Assembly (NCBI RefSeq): GCF_900142925.1
Contig: NZ_FRCN01000002.1
Coordinates: 310,001-374,000, forward strand
From: Chitinophaga sp. CF418
GTDB taxonomy: Bacteria; Bacteroidota; Bacteroidia; Chitinophagales; Chitinophagaceae
Direction of reading: 5' to 3'
DNA length: 64,000 nucleotides
Shown: one piece after another, positions 36,662 to 44,546 of the stretch
Position numbering within the stretch: the first letter of the stretch is position 1
Layout: the number at the start of each line of letters is the position of its first letter
Made by a program: the position numbers and the translations under genes
The notes under the pieces: generated by a model
Seen by the model: only the letters and a program-made list of their open reading frames with translations
Told to the model about the DNA's origin: nothing
Database searches by the model: none

Positions 36662-37897
36662 TTATCCTGCGTAATAGTAAATCGTATTGGAATTTTTCTC
36701 ATCAAAAAGATGTTGCGCTTCACGGTGCATATCAGCAGAAGTCACCGCTTCGTAGTGACTGAATTCTTCATTCATTAATGCCGCATCGCCGATCAGCTCA
36801 TAGAAAGCCAGGTTGTTTGCCCGGTTAAGCAGTCCCATATCCTCAAAGGCCAGCATACTTTCCACCCTGTTTTTCACCTTCTGCAATTCCCGCTCAGGAA
36901 TGGCCGTTTGCTGTATTTTATCTATTTCTTCCTGAATCGCGGTTTCTGCATCTTTCATTTTCACTCCTTTAACGAGCTTTCCTTCAATGGTGAGCAGGCC
37001 GGCATCCAGTGTTCCGAAGTGATAACAATCAATATTGCTGAACAGTTTTTTCTCTTTTACCAACACCTGGTTCAAGCGGGAAGAAGCGCCACCTCCCAGG
37101 ATGTCTGAGATCAGGTCTGTGGAATAATATTCTTTCGTTGTACGTCCCGGCATATGATAACATTTGTATAATGCATCCAGTGGAACGTTCGCTTTTACTT
37201 CCAGTTTGTGAGCAGCGGTTTGTGGTGGCTCTACCGGCAGGTTACGTTGTATACGCTGGCCGGCAGGAATATCGCCAAACCATTTTTCGGCCAGTTGTTT
37301 TACCTGTGCTGTAGTGACATGGCCTCCCACCACCAGTATGGCGTTGGCAGGACGGTAATATTTGAAGAAGAAGTCCTTCACATCTTCCAGGCGTGCATTT
37401 TCAATATGGGAAAGTTCCTTGCCGATGGTCATCCATTTATAGGGATGTACAGCATAGGCCAGATCTCTCATTTTGTGCCATACATCGCCATATGGCTTAT
37501 TGATGTAATGCTCTTTAAACTCCTCGCAAACCACTTTCCGCTGTACGTCCAGGCTCTTTTCACTGAAAGCGAGAGACAACATACGGTCACTTTCCAGCCA
37601 GAAGGCAGTTTCTACATTTTCGGCCGGCAACTGAATATAGTAGTTGGTGAGGTCGCTGGTGGTGAAAGCGTTGTTTTCGCCTCCGGCCATCTGTAATGGC
37701 TCGTCATATTCCGGTATATTGACAGAGCCCCCAAACATCAGGTGCTCGAACAGGTGAGCAAAGCCGGTCTTACTGGCGTCTTCATCGCGCGCGCCTACAT
37801 CGTACATCACGTTTACCACTGCCATGGGAGTGGTATGGTCTTCATGCACAATCACGCGCAATCCGTTGGCTAAGGTGAATTTATTGTAATGAATCAT
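36662..37897 (-). CDS. M16 zinc peptidase, catalytic subunit
   Basis: A 411-aa M16 peptidase with HLFEH at 48-52 (His48, Glu51, His52), and the third zinc ligand in VCEEFKEHY near 125. It lacks the Arg/Tyr pair in its C-terminal half (Arg is present in SSRLNQVLVKEKK, but the Tyr position is Phe-Ser). It therefore complements the partner at 35319-36602. There is no signal peptide, so the pair probably acts in the cytosol or periplasm by a route I cannot see. Both are likely processing or degrading peptidases. Confidence 0.92.
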   Translation of the reverse strand: MIHYNKFTLANGLRVIVHEDHTTPMAVVNVMYDVGARDEDASKTGFAHLFEHLMFGGSVNIPEYDEPLQMAGGENNAFTTSDLTNYYIQLPAENVETAFWLESDRMLSLAFSEKSLDVQRKVVCEEFKEHYINKPYGDVWHKMRDLAYAVHPYKWMTIGKELSHIENARLEDVKDFFFKYYRPANAILVVGGHVTTAQVKQLAEKWFGDIPAGQRIQRNLPVEPPQTAAHKLEVKANVPLDALYKCYHMPGRTTKEYYSTDLISDILGGGASSRLNQVLVKEKKLFSNIDCYHFGTLDAGLLTIEGKLVKGVKMKDAETAIQEEIDKIQQTAIPERELQKVKNRVESMLAFEDMGLLNRANNLAFYELIGDAALMNEEFSHYEAVTSADMHREAQHLFDEKNSNTIYYYAG

Positions 37898-37955
37898 ATT
37901 TCCCTGTTTATGAGAGTTGCAATTTAATTAAAAGAATGGGAGAATAGACGGGGTC

Positions 37956-38885
37956 TTATTTTTCGAGGAATAACTCGCGTCCGCTATAATTGATAGTGAT
38001 ACTACGAAATTGTCTCCATACCATAAACCCGATAGAGCCGGCCATTTCATGGAGAGAACCAGCATCATTCACGTCTTTGCAGTAACTGGCGGCCACCAGT
38101 TCCAGATGTATTGTGCCCAGATCAAGGCTGGGCAGGCTGGTATTGGTATAAGTTAATTCTTTGTAAAGATCTTTGACTACATCGGTGCTCAGTACGGGTA
38201 GCCGGGTATTAAGTTTGTGCTTTTCCACAAATGGAAAGTTGAACAAAATACCATATTCCCCTCCGGAAATGAAGTGGAAGCGGCTGCTAAGTGATTGACC
38301 ATCAGGTAGGTTTATCGTGCCTTCTATCACCGGGGTGTTAAAATTCAGGCTCAGGGGCAGGCGCTGGCCGGGAGTATTAACCGGCGTCTTATTTGACCGG
38401 AAGAGTAGTAACACCTGTTTCTCATAATCTATCTTCACAATGAAGGATTTCAGCAGGTCTACCCCGATAATGCCGTCTATTTTTATACTCAGATCCTGGA
38501 ATTCATCCAGCTGTTCGATGTATACCTTAACGAAGGGCAGCCTGGTTTTATCGAAGTACAATACATTGAGGGTGGCCGTTGGTACCCGCACCACCACAGC
38601 GTCAGTGCCACTCAGTCCTCCGTTATCCTTGGTCTGTAAGCCCAGGTGGTCAGCCGTTTGTTTACTCAGGGTGGTTACTTCAGCCCCGGTATCAAAGATG
38701 AAATGAAGGCTGTCAGGGGGCAGGCCGGAAGGTGTTGTGCCGGAAAGGGTGGTACTGATGACCATATACCTGTCATACAGGTGGAAAGGCAGTGTAGCGA
38801 CCGCTTTCTGGCTAGCGTCCTGCGCGTGAAGAAAAGCCGGCAGGCAAACAAGTATGGCGATAAGATACTGTCTCACAATAAACAT
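37956..38885 (-). CDS. Secreted retropepsin-like aspartyl protease with one DTG
   Basis: A 309-aa secreted protein. The start at 38885 opens the signal peptide (MFIVRQYLIAILVCLPAFLHAQ); a longer frame from 38951 is rejected. The first lobe has IFDTGAEVTTLS with DTG at 65-67, followed by a hydrophobic-hydrophobic-Gly (IDGIIGVDLL) motif. In the second lobe the matching position reads HFISGGEYGILF, with Ser-Gly in place of the catalytic Asp-Thr-Gly. It may work as a dimer like retropepsins, or have lost activity. The neighbour at 38969 has DTG in both lobes. Confidence 0.82.
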   Translation of the reverse strand: MFIVRQYLIAILVCLPAFLHAQDASQKAVATLPFHLYDRYMVISTTLSGTTPSGLPPDSLHFIFDTGAEVTTLSKQTADHLGLQTKDNGGLSGTDAVVVRVPTATLNVLYFDKTRLPFVKVYIEQLDEFQDLSIKIDGIIGVDLLKSFIVKIDYEKQVLLLFRSNKTPVNTPGQRLPLSLNFNTPVIEGTINLPDGQSLSSRFHFISGGEYGILFNFPFVEKHKLNTRLPVLSTDVVKDLYKELTYTNTSLPSLDLGTIHLELVAASYCKDVNDAGSLHEMAGSIGFMVWRQFRSITINYSGRELFLEK

Positions 38886-38968
38886 TGTCCTTATAAAGTC
38901 TCCCGGAACGGGGATCGCCCCCATTCCTGATTCTAACGGAGGATTGTGCAATGTATTATTTCAGACAG

Positions 38969-40201
38969 TTATAATATGCTTTTGATCTGGATTTTTTTTA
39001 TCATCAGTTCTTTATTGCGCATTATCAGTACAGTAGGCCTGGTACCCACATTCTTGAGAATGTCACGGTATAACTGAAGATTGCCGGAGAAAATGTTATT
39101 GACAGCAATGATAACATCCCCTTTTTGCAAACCGGCTTTTTCGGCGGGAGAGCCTTTGATGATATCGGTGATCTCAATCCGGCCATCTATCAGGTAAATA
39201 ATCAGACCTGTATAGGAATAGTCAAAGGGATCTTTGTAATGGGAGTTGGGGATCATGTAGATCTCCTTTTTACCATAATTCAGTATGAGATTGAACCTGC
39301 GTAACAGATCATTGCCGACCATACCACCGAGGAACGGGTAAGCTGTGACATTGGTAACATCGTCAAAAAGGTACACGGGAACATTCCGGAAGGCGTAGCT
39401 ACCCAATTTAAACTCCTGGATGGTAGTAATGTCCATGGTCATTTTTCCGCCAAGTCCCTGTGCCTCAGTTTGTATCACCTTGCGTTGTCTTTTCCTGGAG
39501 GAAAGAATAGCGCTGTCCTTTACAAATTGCTGGGAAAGCAGCAGACACATACCAGCGCCGGTGTCAAAGTAATAACGGTTATAATGTTGTGCCTTTCCGT
39601 TCTTGAGGAAGGCATTCACAATCGGGATAAGGGTCAGTGAAGGACGTAGCAGGTGGCCTCCTTTAGGATAGGTGAAAGGCCCTTTTTCATAAATGGAGAT
39701 CATTTCTGTATCATAATCCACCTCTACAATGAACTTGCTAAGGAGGCTATAGCCGATAATGCCATCTACCTGTAGTCCATACACCTGGCTGATCAACTCA
39801 TAGTCATTGACATGAAAGTCAAGGCTATCTACCGTTAAACCTGGTAATTGCAGGGTCCTGTCCATGGCAAAAGCGACTGTTTTGGACCCTCCTACCCCGC
39901 GTACGATCCTATCCGTCGGCGTCAGGTGAATGCCCAATTCGACACAGGTATTCGTGTCAAGGGAAATACCGGCGCTGCCGGTATCCAGGATGAACTGCAG
40001 GGTATCAGGGATGCCCGCCAGGCAGGCGCGTATCACAACAACGCCGCCATAGAATTGTTTGAACGGGAAACGGGTGATCAACTCCCCCGGTTTCCTGGGA
40101 CTGGCAGTTGTAGGCGGTACTTGCGCGGAGGCGACTTGGAATGAACATGTAATGGCAATTATTATGAGCCAACAGTGCTTCAACAGCGTAGATTTTTGCA
40201 T
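38969..40201 (-). CDS. Secreted aspartyl protease with two DTG motifs and a PDZ domain
   Basis: A 410-aa protein, start at 40201 set by the signal peptide (MQKSTLLKHCWLIIIAITCSFQVASAQ, given here only to show a hydrophobic core). Residues about 45-190 form the first lobe with ILDTGSAGIS, DTG at 73-75. The second lobe has YYFDTGAGMCLLL near 210. This two-DTG single chain is like a pepsin and needs no partner to assemble its active site. Residues about 325-400 are a PDZ domain (DIIKGSPAEKAGLQKGDVI). The gene starts the unit and is followed, after an interval of 83 nt, by the single-DTG paralogue. Confidence 0.86.
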   Translation of the reverse strand: MQKSTLLKHCWLIIIAITCSFQVASAQVPPTTASPRKPGELITRFPFKQFYGGVVVIRACLAGIPDTLQFILDTGSAGISLDTNTCVELGIHLTPTDRIVRGVGGSKTVAFAMDRTLQLPGLTVDSLDFHVNDYELISQVYGLQVDGIIGYSLLSKFIVEVDYDTEMISIYEKGPFTYPKGGHLLRPSLTLIPIVNAFLKNGKAQHYNRYYFDTGAGMCLLLSQQFVKDSAILSSRKRQRKVIQTEAQGLGGKMTMDITTIQEFKLGSYAFRNVPVYLFDDVTNVTAYPFLGGMVGNDLLRRFNLILNYGKKEIYMIPNSHYKDPFDYSYTGLIIYLIDGRIEITDIIKGSPAEKAGLQKGDVIIAVNNIFSGNLQLYRDILKNVGTRPTVLIMRNKELMIKKIQIKSIL

Positions 40202-40248
40202 ACAGTTATCATAACAGAATAACGATGCTATAAATTTAACATTATTCC

Positions 40249-40256
40249 TACCTTTG
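40249..40256 (+). promoter_or_regulatory. -7 box immediately before mqnC
   Basis: TACCTTTG matches TAnnTTTG exactly and ends 6 nt before the ATG at 40263. Confidence 0.5.
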
Positions 40257-40262
40257 TCCATC

Positions 40263-41387
40263 ATGGAACTGAAAGATCTATACAGGAAAGCATTAAACTT
40301 CGAGTGGCTTACACCGGAAGAAGGGATTTACCTATTTGAGAAGGCTCCGCTTGCAGAACTGATGGACATTGCGAACGAGCTGCGCAAGCAACAGGTGCCA
40401 CATGGAAAGGTAACCTGGCAGATAGACCGTAATGTGAACACCACCAACGTGTGTACGGCTAACTGTAAGTTCTGCAATTTCTACCGGGTACCCGGTCACG
40501 CAGAAGCCTACATTACCACCATCGACGAATACAAAAAGAAAATAGAAGAAACGCTGAAATTCGGCGGAGACCAGCTGCTTCTGCAGGGAGGTCATCATCC
40601 GGAGCTGGGGCTGAAATTCTATGTAGATACCTTCAGGCAGCTGAAGCAGTTATACCCGACCGTTAAGCTGCACGCACTCGGGCCCCCCGAAGTAGCGCAC
40701 ATCACCAAACTGGAAAAAAGCACCCACATCGAAGTGCTGACAGCACTGAAGGAAGCGGGTATGGCAAGTCTGCCCGGCGCCGGCGCGGAAATATTGAATG
40801 ACCGTGTACGCAGGCTGATCTCCAAAGGTAAATGTGGTGCGCAGGAATGGCTGGATGTAATGAGGGCAGCCCATAAGCTGAATATTCCATCTTCAGCTAC
40901 CATGATGTTTGGCCATGTTGAAACACTCATGGAGCGTTTCCAGCATTTTGCTGATATCCGCCAGGTACAGAGCGAAAAACCTGAAGGTCATTACGGCTTT
41001 ACAGCGTTCATTCCATGGACCTTCCAGGATGTAGATACCCTGTTGTCCCGCATCCGTGGCGTACACAATATGACCACTTCAGAAGAATATATCCGCATGA
41101 TCGCGATGAGCCGTATCATGTTGCCGAATATTAAAAATATCCAGGCTTCCTGGCTGACAGTAGGTAAGCAGGTAGCGCAGATCTGCCTGCATGCAGGGGC
41201 GAACGATTTTGGCTCCATCATGATCGAGGAAAATGTGGTAAGTGCTGCCGGCGCTCCTCACAGGTTTACCTACCGCTCTATGCAGGAGGCGATCAAGGAC
41301 GCAGGATTTGAACCGCAGCTGCGCACCCAGCTATATGAGTTCCGCGATATTCCGGCTGGAATACAGGAACAGATCATCAATTACTAA
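40263..41387 (+). CDS. mqnC: Dehypoxanthine futalosine cyclase (menaquinone synthesis)
   Basis: A 374-aa radical-SAM enzyme that cyclises dehypoxanthine futalosine in the futalosine pathway of menaquinone synthesis. The cluster cysteines are in CTANCKFCNF (about 63-70). Then LLLQGGHHPELGL, SLPGAGAEILNDRVR, ATMMFGHVETLMER, FTAFIPWTFQ, NIQASWLTVGKQ and HAGANDFGSIMIEENVV (all MqnC signatures; MqnE differs at the second of these). The ATG at 40263 is used in place of an upstream in-frame TTG. The window does not hold other mqn genes. Confidence 0.93.
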   Translation: MELKDLYRKALNFEWLTPEEGIYLFEKAPLAELMDIANELRKQQVPHGKVTWQIDRNVNTTNVCTANCKFCNFYRVPGHAEAYITTIDEYKKKIEETLKFGGDQLLLQGGHHPELGLKFYVDTFRQLKQLYPTVKLHALGPPEVAHITKLEKSTHIEVLTALKEAGMASLPGAGAEILNDRVRRLISKGKCGAQEWLDVMRAAHKLNIPSSATMMFGHVETLMERFQHFADIRQVQSEKPEGHYGFTAFIPWTFQDVDTLLSRIRGVHNMTTSEEYIRMIAMSRIMLPNIKNIQASWLTVGKQVAQICLHAGANDFGSIMIEENVVSAAGAPHRFTYRSMQEAIKDAGFEPQLRTQLYEFRDIPAGIQEQIINY

Positions 41388-41407
41388 TTTGATATACCGA
41401 TATAAAG

Positions 41408-41444
41408 AGGCCCGGAGATCGCATGATTTCCGGGCCTTTTTTTT
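41408..41444 (+). terminator. Terminator of mqnC
   Basis: A 9-bp GC-rich stem AGGCCCGGA / TCCGGGCCT, 12-nt loop and eight T, about 20 nt after the stop. Confidence 0.92.
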
Positions 41445-41618
41445 GATCGGAAAATTCCAAAAACAGGAAAGAAGGTGAGAGAGAATTCCAGATTCCGGAC
41501 ACAAATTCCAGTATCTGGATTTTTCTACTCATTTGAGAATCAAAGAAATGTTAATTTATTCCTGTCATGTAACTCTTCCCTCCCGGCGCCGTCTAACAGG
41601 TAGTTAAAAGGAGGAAAT

Positions 41619-42251
41619 ATGAAAAAGTTAGGATTATTTTTAATAGCCGTTGGACTGCTGTCGGTGACAGCCTGTACCAGCACTAAACTGACTTCGTCCT
41701 GGAAAACGCCGGATGCCCGGTTACAGCAGGAAAATAAGATCATGGTGATAGCGCTGGTGCCGGCAAAAGAACGCAATCTGCGCATACTGATGGAAAATAA
41801 CCTGGTTTCCGAACTGAAGAAAGAAGGCTACAACGCAGTCTCTGCTTATGCTACCTATGGTCCGGATGATGCATTGGCTAAAGGAGATGAAAAGGCTGCA
41901 TTGAAGAAATTCAGGAACAGCGATGTGGGACAGGTAATGACGATTGCCATGGTAGATAAATCCCGTGAAAGATCATATGTACCTAACTACGGTCCGTATG
42001 GATATCCGTACTACGGTGGCTTCGGGCCTTATTACAGAGGGTGGTATGGAAGTATGTACAATCCCGGGTATTACCAGGTAAACACAAAATATCAATGGGA
42101 TACCAACCTGTATGACCTGAAAGAAAAGAAGCTGATCTATAATGCGCAGACTGATTCTGTAGACCCTCCAACGGCATACAGGCAAGCCTACCTGTTTGCA
42201 AAGCAGATCGTAAAGGATATGCAGAAGCAGCAGCTGATAGCAAAGAATTAG
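41619..42251 (+). CDS. Lipoprotein, DUF4136-like
   Basis: A 210-aa lipoprotein: the signal MKKLGLFLIAVGLLSVTAC ends in the lipobox SVTAC, so Cys19 is the predicted lipidation site. The body (about 20-205) has features of DUF4136-type lipoproteins: an early WKTPDA, a strand like MVIALVPAKERNLRILMEN, and FAKQIVKDMQKQQLI at the end. A Tyr/Gly/Pro-rich stretch lies at about 118-150 (PYGYPYYGGFGPYY). AGGAGG at 41609-41614 is an unusually good Shine-Dalgarno site, 4 nt before the ATG. Confidence 0.78.
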   Translation: MKKLGLFLIAVGLLSVTACTSTKLTSSWKTPDARLQQENKIMVIALVPAKERNLRILMENNLVSELKKEGYNAVSAYATYGPDDALAKGDEKAALKKFRNSDVGQVMTIAMVDKSRERSYVPNYGPYGYPYYGGFGPYYRGWYGSMYNPGYYQVNTKYQWDTNLYDLKEKKLIYNAQTDSVDPPTAYRQAYLFAKQIVKDMQKQQLIAKN

Positions 42252-42266
42252 GATTTTGTTATTTTT

Positions 42267-42299
42267 GAGGTTTGGCAGTTTGCCAAACCTCGTTTTTTT
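42267..42299 (+). terminator. Terminator of the lipoprotein gene, abutting the next ATG
   Basis: A perfect 11-bp stem (GAGGTTTGGCA / TGCCAAACCTC) with a 3-nt loop, then GTTTTTTT. The last T is directly followed by the ATG of the GNAT gene at 42300. Confidence 0.88.
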
Positions 42300-42842
42300 A
42301 TGCTGGAATTACCTGTTAATGAAATGATTACGCTCAGGCAATTACAGCCTGAGAACGCACCGACCCTCTTTAACCAACTGGATACTTCACGCCGGAGCCT
42401 GCGCCGGTATCTACCCTGGGTAGATTATAATACCAATGAGGAACATACACTACGTTTTATTGAAATGATGCAGAGGAAGGCTGAAGAACAGGAAGCCATT
42501 GCATTTGGCGTTTGGTACCAGCAGCAGCTGTGTGGTGTAGTAGACCTGCATTGCTGGGATCATCAACTGGATAAAGCGGAGATCGGGTACTGGCTGGGGG
42601 AACAATTCCGCGGTAAAGGCATTGCGGTAAACGCCTGCAGAGCGCTGGTCTCTTTTGCGTTTCAGACGCTGAAGCTGAATAAATTAGAAATACGTTTCGC
42701 TTTGCAGAACGTGGAGAGTGCCCAGATCCCCATCCGCCTGGGCTTTGCCAAAGAAGGTATTCTCCGCCACAGCGCCAAACTCCATGGTCAGTATGCAGAC
42801 ACAGTGGTGATGGGGATCTTAAGGCAGGACTGGAAGTATTAA
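42300..42842 (+). CDS. RimJ/RimL-type N-acetyltransferase
   Basis: A 180-aa GNAT of the RimJ/RimL group. The acetyl-CoA site is GEQFRGKGIAVNACRALVSFAF (split as GEQFRGKGIAV and NACRALVSFAF, about 100-120). Before it comes KAEIGYWL, and after it the VESAQIPIRLGFAKEGILR core. Members acetylate ribosomal-protein N-termini or small amines. The ATG at 42300 sits exactly at the end of the U tract of the preceding terminator, so an internal promoter or the Met at 42324 may be the real start. It overlaps the converging gene by 4 nt. Confidence 0.83.
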   Translation: MLELPVNEMITLRQLQPENAPTLFNQLDTSRRSLRRYLPWVDYNTNEEHTLRFIEMMQRKAEEQEAIAFGVWYQQQLCGVVDLHCWDHQLDKAEIGYWLGEQFRGKGIAVNACRALVSFAFQTLKLNKLEIRFALQNVESAQIPIRLGFAKEGILRHSAKLHGQYADTVVMGILRQDWKY

Positions 42843-43732
42843 ATATCGCAGATCTCCACGCCTTGTTTCAGGGACGCCAGCTTGTCAGCGCGTTTAGGCA
42901 CGAATTCCTGTGCCACAAATCCCTTGAAACCTGTTTCGTGAATAGCCTTCATGATGGCGGGATAATACAGTTCCTGTGTCTCATCAATTTCGTTCCTGCC
43001 CGGAACACCACCAGTGTGATAATGGGCGAAATACTGATGATTATTGCGAATAGTATGGATCACGTCTCCTTCCATGATCTGCATGTGATAAATGTCGTAA
43101 AGAAGTTTAAAACGCTCGGAACCAATGGATTTACATAGTTCTACCCCCCAGTTTGTGTGATCGCACTGATAATCTGGATGGTTCACCTTACTGTTTAACA
43201 GTTCCATCACGATGGTCACCTTTTTCTTTTCAGCGTAGCTCATGATGCGTTTCAGGCCTTTGGCGCAATTCTCAATGCCAGCCTGGTCGTCCAACCCTTC
43301 CCTGTTGCCGGAGAAGCAGATCAGGTTCGTAAAACCGGCTTTTGATGTTTCGTCTATCAGGTATTCGTAGTAAGTAACGAGCTGATCGTGATGCGCTTCC
43401 CTGTTCCAACCGCGGCCAATATTCCAGTCTTTATTGATAGAGGCCACCATGGCGCATGTAAGGTCATATTTTTTGGCAGTTGCGAAATCCTTCGGATCCA
43501 GGAGGTCTATAGATTGCAGGCCGATCCTGTTGGCAGCCTTGCAGAGCTCTTCCAGTGGAATATCGTTGTAGCACCAGGCACATACGGAATGATTGATCTG
43601 ACCTTTCAGTTTTTCATCCATCTTCCCCTCGTGGGCCATCACACGGGTGGAAAGGGAGGCCAGTGAAGTGGACGCAAACGCCATAGCAGCGGCTTTTTTG
43701 ATCATATCGCGGCGGGAATTTTGGTTAAGCAT
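42839..43732 (-). CDS. Tat-exported sugar-phosphate-isomerase/epimerase-like TIM barrel (hydroxypyruvate isomerase-like)
   Basis: A 297-aa protein with a twin-arginine signal (NSRRDMIKKAAAMA, Arg7-Arg8). The ATG at 43732 is chosen because it places this signal at the N-terminus; a longer frame from 43771 is rejected. The TIM-barrel body (about 60-295) has the metal-binding Glu in VTIVMELLNSK, then LLYDIYHMQIMEGDV, AHYHTGGVPGRNEID and GFVAQEFVP, which fits the AP-endonuclease-2 fold of Hyi and xylose-isomerase-like proteins. The exported location is unusual for Hyi and suggests an extracytoplasmic sugar acid or lactone substrate. The precise reaction is unknown. Confidence 0.83.
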   Translation of the reverse strand: MLNQNSRRDMIKKAAAMAFASTSLASLSTRVMAHEGKMDEKLKGQINHSVCAWCYNDIPLEELCKAANRIGLQSIDLLDPKDFATAKKYDLTCAMVASINKDWNIGRGWNREAHHDQLVTYYEYLIDETSKAGFTNLICFSGNREGLDDQAGIENCAKGLKRIMSYAEKKKVTIVMELLNSKVNHPDYQCDHTNWGVELCKSIGSERFKLLYDIYHMQIMEGDVIHTIRNNHQYFAHYHTGGVPGRNEIDETQELYYPAIMKAIHETGFKGFVAQEFVPKRADKLASLKQGVEICDI

Positions 43733-44045
43733 GTTGGTAACGTGTTTACTGTTGACCGTGAAACTACGCAATTTAAAATTTGCGTACAGGTGTTACCTCA
43801 AATAGTTCGTAACTTTATACAGCGCCAATACGTTTTATATTTAGAGGCCAATTATGTTTGATTAACAGAATTACGAATATTTAGACCAGCAAATCAGCAT
43901 TTTTTAAGAGATTGTATTACAGATATTTACTTTAAGAGAAACACCACAGCACCGCATCGTAATTCCCATACCGCTCAACCGTAATTGATTTTGGTAAGCT
44001 ATTTGATTATACTATATATGGATAACATTTAAAGCGGAGGTCTGC
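43733..44045. other. Gene-free divergent interval
   Basis: About 310 A+T-rich bases between the Tat-protein gene and the small membrane gene. A TAACTTTA box (43810-43817) resembles the -7 consensus on the plus strand but is far from the next ATG. Nothing else stands out. Confidence 0.5.
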
Positions 44046-44360
44046 ATGGAAAGAAAATTTACCCCTGCATTATGGACTTGTGTTGTAATGGACCTGATTG
44101 GATGTGCAAGTTATACTGTGCCGGTTTTAGGAGAAGTAAGTGATGTGATCTGGGCCCCCATTTCTGCTATTATATTTTATAGAATGTTTGGCAGTAGTCT
44201 GGGCGCTTTCGGAAGTGTTTTCAACTTTATGGAAGAACTATTTCCGGGTCTGGATTTTATCCCAACATTTACACTGAGCTGGGTAGTAAGAAAAGTGACG
44301 CAGAGCATCAGGGATCGCAAGACGGCTGAGATGGAAAGTAGCCGGGTTATAGTACCATAA
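44046..44360 (+). CDS. Small conserved-looking membrane protein, 104 aa
   Basis: Three hydrophobic segments (about 9-28, 33-49 and 55-80) carry VLGEVSDVIWAPISAIIFYRMFG, best read as a re-entrant or hairpin membrane region. The C-terminus is short and charged (RKVTQSIRDRKTAEMES). I recognise this as a family common in Bacteroidota, without a known function. A GGAGG stretch at 44036-44040 stands 5 nt before the ATG, again a rare Shine-Dalgarno site here. Confidence 0.72.
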   Translation: MERKFTPALWTCVVMDLIGCASYTVPVLGEVSDVIWAPISAIIFYRMFGSSLGAFGSVFNFMEELFPGLDFIPTFTLSWVVRKVTQSIRDRKTAEMESSRVIVP

Positions 44361-44497
44361 GCATCAGCAGAAAAATACTAAGGTTGTAAGGTTTCAAAGC
44401 TGGAGGCATGAAGGAGGAAGTACGTCTCCACCTTTGTTATCCTTTCAACCTTTCAATGAATCATCAACTTCGGAGTCATTTTACATTTATCAATAAA

Positions 44498-44526
44498 AAA
44501 AGGTCTCACATTTTGTGAGACCTTTT
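44498..44526 (-). terminator. Terminator of the outer-membrane barrel gene
   Basis: On the minus strand a 13-bp perfect stem with loop AAA ends in a T-rich tail (several T and a further TTATTG). About 20 nt after the stop at 44547. Confidence 0.88.
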
Positions 44527-44546
44527 GCATTTGTTGTATTGTATTG

